Shown here: piece after piece, positions 58,401 through 64,000 of the stretch
Layout of the letters: every line of letters starts with the position of its first letter
Position numbering within the stretch: the first letter of the stretch is position 1
Source: Pleodorina starrii
Taxonomy: Eukaryota; Chlorophyta; Chlorophyceae; Chlamydomonadales; Volvocaceae
Assembly: GCA_030267565.1 (NCBI GenBank)
Contig: BRXU01000014.1
Location: 1,524,001 to 1,588,000 of the forward strand
Length of the DNA stretch: 64,000 nt
Reading direction: 5' to 3'
The notes under the pieces: generated by a model
What the model was told of the DNA's origin: nothing
The model's input: the letters and a program-made list of their open reading frames with translations, nothing else
Databases searched by the model: none
Program-made: the position numbers and the translations under genes

Positions 58401-58891
58401 TGGCAGCTCGGTCCTCCTGCCGGAAGGACACATTAGAAAGGGGGAAGTGATTTTTAAGGGTCAACTGTAGGCGTTTCAGTGAGTCGGGGCGGGGCCCCCG
58501 AGCCAATAGAACGCGATCAATAGGGTTTGGGAGTCCTAAAAGGCTCTAGGCTTACAGCCACAGAGGAAAAGCAAGCATGTCGCCTTGTTCGCGCGCGAAC
58601 ACCCAGTACACGCCTGGCATGCGTACCAGTCTCGCATCGGCAACGTGGTACTTGGCTTCCTGCTCCTTAAGCAGCTCTTGTAGAAGACCACCAATCCACC
58701 CCGTCTTTCCAAAGACCAGGAAAACCTACAAGACATGCGCGAGCGGCAAAGGAACTCCGAAGTAGCAGAGATCACCTTCGAAAGTAGAAGCGAGCGCCCG
58801 CTCAATCCAAGCACTTTAGGAATTGCTGATAATACCCGTGCCATATATGTCCATTGCTCACCGGCTCTTGGGTGCCGTTCGACTCCGTCAT
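55462..58891 (-). CDS. UDP-rhamnose synthase, NRS/ER (3,5-epimerase / 4-reductase)
   Basis: Eleven exons: 58891-58862, 58725-58627, 58416-58381, 58169-58117, 57717-57501, 57266-57144, 56893-56831, 56559-56497, 56399-56280, 55988-55911, 55506-55462, closing in frame to 308 residues (Arabidopsis NRS/ER is about 300). It converts UDP-4-keto-6-deoxy-glucose to UDP-L-rhamnose with NADPH in the cytosol. Seen: nucleotide-binding FGKTGWIGG (Gly16-Gly23), AAGVTGRPNVDWCE, the catalytic Y-x3-K at Tyr141/Lys145 (GSYYSYTK), LRVRMPI, NFITKI, MNFTNPGAISHNE, and EEQAKVIVAPRSNN. It corresponds to the free-standing plant NRS/ER or the C-terminal half of RHM; no dehydratase half is encoded nearby, so a separate UDP-glucose 4,6-dehydratase is needed. 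The first exon encodes only ten residues. Every exon boundary falls in a conserved block, which supports the model. Confidence 0.95.
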
Positions 58892-59896
58892 TGTTACAGT
58901 AGCTGTCGTCAGTCTACGCGAGATATTACGGATTGGTTTATGCAGCTGATAATGCAAGAATGCTATTGTCTTGTATACAAAAGAATATTTGTGAGGACCA
59001 GTGAAAGTAAACGAATTGTCGTGCCGAGGGTGAGCGCGGGACGGGCGGATCCCATGCACTGGCGATTCAGCCCTCTTTAAATGGGTTTTCAACATGCGTA
59101 ACTAGCTTTACATCCATAACGCAGATTCCGGCCTCTTGCCTCGCAACATGTCACGGAACACGAAACAACCGCCGTGCAAGACCGGCCAAGAGTCGATCGG
59201 GCGGTAATTGCCAGTCCATCACGTTAGTCTGCGTGTAACCTGCTTGCGGCCTGCGTGCAGCCAATTGCAGGCGCGATCATTACACGTTGGCGGGTTTGCT
59301 CATGCCGCAAGCCGCATGTCTTGAGGCAGCTTCATCACCATATCGCCTTCCAGTCAAGTCCGCTGGGCCTAATTCAGTGAAAGGAGCATTAGGATGGCAC
59401 CTCGAGCCGGCGAAAGTTTCGCTTAACCGCTACAACTCAGCCCTACCTTAACAAGCGATTCGCACGTACCCGCGCGTAACCCCAACGACCACCTTCCACG
59501 CTTGGCCCGCATCCTAATACCAGCACCACCACCACTTGTTCTCCGCACGATTCCAGTGCGCTAATCCCATGCACAGACCCCCCAAGTGAACTCCATCCGC
59601 ACACCACACGCAATGCCCTGCCCGACCCCGGCTTCGCATACAGTGGTGGCATCAAAACAAGGCTGGAAGCGTCGTGCACGCATCGGCGCGCGTCACGCAA
59701 GCCGCGGCCGCGCGGACCGGGGTCCCCACACATCCAGCCGCCTCCGCCCTTCCGCGGCCCTCCTCCCATCCCCAGAGCGGCCCGCGGCAATCCTCCCCCT
59801 CCCCCTCCTCACTCTTCAAACTCCCCCTCCTCCCCCTGCACCTCGCCTCCTGCCCTTCCGCATCTCATCACCAGCTCCGCCACCCCCCCCCGTTCA
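58892..59896. other. NRS/ER upstream region and 3' region of the CCDC180-like gene
   Basis: No gene recognised. AT-rich sequence immediately above 58891 is the likely NRS/ER promoter. TTACA at 59280-59284 is a possible TGTAA signal for the CCDC180-like gene, about 615 bases after its stop; another TTACA overlaps the stop codon itself (59897-59901). Confidence 0.45.
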
Positions 59897-62800
59897 TTAC
59901 AGCCCCTCCAGCCGCCCCACCAACTGCGCCCAGGTCCGGCTCCACAGCTCCTCGTCCTTGGCCCAACTGGACACCCGCAGCCGGTGGCCCGACAACTTGC
60001 TGCGCAGGGCCTCCTCAACTCGCTGCAAGGAAAGGGAGGGCCGAGAGGGGGAGGGCGGGAAAGGGCCGGGCCGGGCAGCGAAGGGGAGGGGAGGGCAGGG
60101 CAGGGCAGGCACCAGGCAGGGGTGTTGGGGGAACTGGCGCGTAGGGCGGGCGCAGCGGTGGGAGCAAGGCATGTGGAGCATGTGAGAAGGCATGTGGGGG
60201 GGGGGGGCAGTGCGGCTTACGGTAGTGCGGCTTACGGTAGTGCGGCGGAGAGGAAAGAGGAGTGGCTACCTATCCGCGGCGTCAGGTGGGTGAGGAGGTA
60301 CTTGTTTTTGGGGAGGGATGACAGAAGGCTGCAAGTGACGAAAGGCAGGGACCCAGGTGGGAGCAGGCGCCCCCGGGCAGGCGCCCAAGGGCTGGCAACC
60401 AGACACAGGAGTCGAGCGGCGAGAGCACCAAACCCACCTGCACGGCAGCCCGGTACGCCCGTACGACGCAGCGGTGGCAGGGCGTGTCCAGCGCCGACAG
60501 CGGTAACGGCTCCGAAACCAGGGGCGTCCGACCTGGGCCGACTGCGGTGCGCGCGGGGTCGGGGTCCGGGAGGAAAAGGGGAGGGGGCAGCGGCGGGGGG
60601 CATTTTCGGTGTTTTGCTCGACGGCAGCGGCGGCGGCATCCTAGACAACGCGGTACCCGTACATACGAAAACCGAGGCCGCGCCGGCGTCCTAATCCCAA
60701 ACGCGAAAACAACAACCGCAGCTGCCCGGCCTGCGCGCATCCAATGACCGCGCCCCTTTGCTCCGTTCGCAAGCGTCGCCTCCGTTCCACCGCCGCGGCT
60801 TCAACGTTATTACAGCCCCCCGAAGCCTCACCCTCGGCCTTGGGCGGCGGCGGCGGCACCGCCTGGCCCTTCCCGCCAGCCGCCCCCGCCTTGCCGCCCT
60901 TGGCCGCGCCGGCCGACGGCGACGGCGGCGGCGGCTCCTGGAGCTGCGGCGACGGCGGCGGCTCCAGCTTGGGCGGCGTCTGCGGCAGGCCGTGCGGCGG
61001 CATGCCCTCCTCGTTCAGCCAGCCCAGGCTGACCAGGTCAAAGTTGCCTGAACAGGATCAGCGGGGGGACACGCGTGGCACGACGGGCGGGTTTGGGGAG
61101 GGTTGGGGGCGGGCAGGTGCGTTGGAAGATGGACAGCAGAGCGCGCGACACCGCCACCGTCACCGCCACCCATCCACACCCCCATCGCAGCAGTACGCCA
61201 GAACACACTGCTAGTTTTTCCTTTTGGCGGCGGCGGCCTGCCTGCCTGCCAGGTGCCAGCACAGACTACTGGATACACTTCAACACTGGATACACAGCCA
61301 GGAGCAATGGAGCAATGGAGGCTGTTCCTGATACGGTACTACCGATACATCGGCCGGCAGCGCGAAAACGCCGTCCTGCCCCCTGCGGCAGCGGCACGGC
61401 TAGCCAGTAGCCACGCACTCTCACCGGCCGGCAACGTCCAAGTGCCCGGCACGTAAGGCCGGTCCGGCGGCGGCGGCGCCGCCGCCGCGTCGCCCTTGCC
61501 TCCAGCCTTGCCCGCCGCCGGCGCCGGCGGCGCCGCCTTGGCGGCGGCGGCGCCCTTGGCCGCCGCGCCGCCAGCCCTGCCCTTGGGCTCCGGCGGCGGC
61601 GGCGGCGGCGGCGCCACCTCCGCCTCCGCCTGCGCCAACGCCAGTCGCAGCAGCTGTTTGTAGTCCTTGTGCGCCAGGTCGTACACCCAGGCGTCGCCGT
61701 CGCCCGGCGGCGGCAGGTCTTGCGGCATGAGGAAGCTGTCGAGAAGCTGCGCCAGCTGTGTCGCCAGCCGCACCAGGCGCTGCTGCAGGGAGGGCGCCTG
61801 GCGGCGCGCCATCTCCACCACCTGGCTGCCGTACGTCAGCAGCAGGGAGGCGTGCGCGGCGCCGCGGTCGGTTTCGGAGCTCTTGACGGCGGCAAGCTCG
61901 GGGCGCCTGGGAAGAGAGGGGGATGGCGGGAGAAAGGGGTTTGGGTTTTGAGGGTTTGAGGGTTTGAGGGTTTCAGGGTTTGGGGGGCTGGTGGGAGAGG
62001 GAGACGTAGGGACGGTCGGGACCGGCAAGCTGGAGGAGGGACCGACATGGGAGGGCGGGGAGGAAGGGCGGGGGCGCGGGCAGGCAGCCAGGCGGAATCA
62101 GGGGAGGACGGAGGCGAAAACGGACACATGCGGGCGTGCGGGCGGTCGCATCCTCACCCGCAAACCCGCAAACCCGCACAGCGACCCGCACAGCAGCCCC
62201 ACAGGGCAACCCCACCCCTCTCACCTTGCCGGCATCATCATGGTGGGGTGCAGGCTGCCCCGGTGCACCTCCACCAGCTTGAGCAGCGCGCCCCGCCGCC
62301 CCTCCAGCTCCGAAACCATACCCACGTGCGCCTCGTCCACCGCCCCCACCTCGTGCTCGGCAAGCAGCGCCAGGGCCACCGCGGGCAGGCGCTCCAGGGA
62401 GCGATAGGCGCGGATCACCTGCGTGGTTGGCGGTTGGGTGGTTGGAGGTTGGGGGTTGTGCAGGAAGGCTGCAATGGCCGGGGCGGATCAAGGCTACCGG
62501 CCGGGTGAGGCAGCGACGGCGACGGCGACGGTGGCGACTTTCGGTGCAACGGAGCGAGAACAGCGCGGCGGCGACTAGGGAGACGGGGAGACACTGGGTT
62601 TCGGAGCACGGCGTCGAAGGACGCACGGGTGGCGTCACTCGATGGTGAGAGACGCCAAGATTGCCAACTGACAACTGAAAACGGTCAACTGCCGCGACGA
62701 CATCGGGCAACGGCTGCCGCAGCACGGCAACGGCAGCGGCGACGGCAACGGCGACGGCCACGGCGCGCCCAGCCCGTTGCCTCCTACCGTACCTGCGTGC

Positions 62801-63847
62801 GCAACTCCTTGACGGCTTCCGTGACGTACGACAGCGTTTGCTCGCGCAGGCCCTCGAGTACGGCATCCGTACCACGCAGCAGCTCCTCCACCGTGGCGGG
62901 GATGCGGGCGGGGTAGCGGATGGGCCGCGCCTTGTCCTGTGTACGGCAGTACGGAAGGATCATGGGGGATCGCGGTGATCGGGATTTGGAGGAGCGCTTA
63001 ATGGATGGCCTGAACAGGGGGCGGAAGAAAGGTGTGTGTATCTTATCTTACTCAACACACGGCGCTCCACCCATCCCCCACACCGCACCACACCACATCG
63101 CACCGCTCTATTTACCTTTGCCGCATAGTAGGCCTTTGCCACCGCCTCCGTCTCCTTCTTGCACGCGTCAATCACCCCCTCCACGTCCGTCGCCAGCTTC
63201 ACGACCGCATCCCGCGCCGCCGCGGCGGCAGCCGCCGCCGCCGCCGCCGCGGCGGCGGCAGCAGCGCCGCCCTTGGGCGCCGGCACGGCCGCGGCCTTCG
63301 GCGCGGCGCTGCCCAAGCGCCGCGTCGCCGGCGACGACGAGCGACCGGCGGCGGCGCCGCCGGCCGCCGCGTCGGCGGCGCCCAGCGCCGGCGGCGGCGG
63401 CTCGACGCCAGCGGCGTCGAGCCGCAGATCCACTGGCGGCGCCGTCAGGGCGGCGGAGGCCAGGAAGTCAAGGACCTTGGCCTGGCGGAGCAGCGCCTGA
63501 CGGAGGGAATCCGTACAGGCCAGTACGGCACGGCAGCGCTCCAGGGGCGCGGCAGGCACCTCCTCGGCGGCGCGACCGGCGCCGCCGCCGGCGGCGGCGA
63601 CGGCGCGCACGGACGGCTGCGACGGCAGGCCGCCGCCGGTACGTGTGCTTGACGGCGAGCGCATCCGGGCTGAGCCGGGGTGCGGTGGCGAGGCGGGTGC
63701 GGCGGAGGAGGTGGGGCGGGCGCGGGCGGCGGAGGGCGTGCGGGTTGCGGCGGCGGCGCCGCCGCTGCGCCCCGGCGGGGGCTTGCGGGGACCGTCCAGC
63801 AGTGCCTCCAGCCGTTCGAGCTGGCTGGTGATGGAGGCGGCGGCGGC
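59897..63847 (-). CDS. Large helical protein, CCDC180-like (C-terminal 663 codons, cut by window edge)
   Basis: Seven exons are visible: 63847-63116, 62936-62793, 62418-62225, 61906-61425, 61047-60832, 60532-60438 and 60022-59897, all in phase. One junction has two acceptors 9 bases apart (exon start 60532 or 60541), both in frame. The protein is helical with many Ala, Pro and Gly-Lys runs. Points of resemblance to CCDC180 (DUF4456 region), judged from memory: a SLHPTMMMPARRPEL segment before a long helix, the order of helices after it, a GTWTLPAG block, and the C-terminal AYRAAVQRVEEALRSKL ... W ... W pattern. CCDC180 proteins are conserved in ciliated organisms and expressed in ciliated tissue. 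The 5' part is outside the window. The resemblance is not strong enough to be certain; it could be another axonemal coiled-coil protein. Confidence 0.6.
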
Positions 63848-64000
63848 CTGCGGTTGGGGTTAGGTTTGGGGGTGGGTAAGGGGGGTTGCGTGTTTGAGGA
63901 AGAGGGAAAGCGATGGAGGGAAGAGGGAGGAAGAGGGGAAGCGAGTGACCTCCCTCCCAAGTACACACACTCATTTACACTCAGGAGACGCGAACGCGCA
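63848..64000. other. Intron of the CCDC180-like gene at the window edge
   Basis: Follows directly from the acceptor at 63848-63849 (CCGCAG on the coding strand). Purine-rich on the plus strand, no exon recognised. Confidence 0.5.

Noticed and set aside
61940..61990. Telomere-like GAGGGTTT repeats
   Set aside because: Only four or five degenerate units in an intron; volvocine telomeres are TTTTAGGG, so this is a simple repeat.
1..64000. tRNA and rRNA genes
   Set aside because: I looked for A-box and B-box pairs (GGTTCRANYCC) with an acceptor stem and for rRNA cores and found none; a covariance-model search would settle it.

Overview
The window is GC-rich nuclear DNA from a green alga, most likely a volvocine chlorophyte (Chlamydomonas/Volvox relative). 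This is an inference from several things seen together: genes split into many short exons with GT-AG (once GC-AG) introns of about 60-550 bases; exons full of Ala, Gly, Pro and Gln runs; TGTAA-type poly(A) signals; a small secreted protein with RRSLLQ after its signal peptide; and two very large MYND zinc-finger proteins of a kind expanded in these algae. There are no operons or bacterial features. I built the gene models by hand from splice sites and reading phase. Nine of the twelve protein-gene models close in frame from ATG to stop without any choice between splice sites or ends. MYND2 has two possible acceptors and the small secreted-protein gene two possible ends, all in frame, and two genes are cut by the window edges.

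Layout. 0-10 kb: start of STT3 (minus, running off the left edge), a plant-type LCM-like methyltransferase (minus), and a DusB-like tRNA-dihydrouridine synthase (plus). The last two are divergent over 429 bp. 10-21 kb: accessory DNA. A small secreted Cys-rich protein gene is followed by a decayed non-LTR retrotransposon interrupted by a 1.16-kb terminal-inverted-repeat element, then three unrelated minisatellite arrays (166/189-bp, 36/37-bp and 21-bp units) within 3.3 kb. 21-41 kb: two paralogous MYND proteins point away from each other. Between them lie CCDC77 (minus), a divergent gene for a 166-aa two-anchor membrane protein, and a 2.1-kb fold-back element. 42-64 kb: five-gene-type housekeeping and cell-surface content all on the minus strand: a GT49 (LARGE/B4GAT1-type) glycosyltransferase, a class I histone deacetylase with an Ala/Gln-rich tail, UDP-rhamnose synthase NRS/ER, and a large CCDC180-like protein running off the right edge.

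How the genes fit together. STT3, GT49 and NRS/ER serve protein glycosylation and nucleotide-sugar supply for wall or flagellar glycoproteins. CCDC77 and the CCDC180-like protein belong to families associated with cilia and basal bodies. Dus modifies tRNA and the HDAC acts on chromatin. There is no sign that they form one pathway. I see no tRNA, rRNA or CRISPR. The most unusual items are the fold-back element whose arms share a protein-like reading frame, the inverted copy of a CCDC77 exon next to the gene, the small secreted Cys-rich protein with two possible ends, and the minisatellite cluster.
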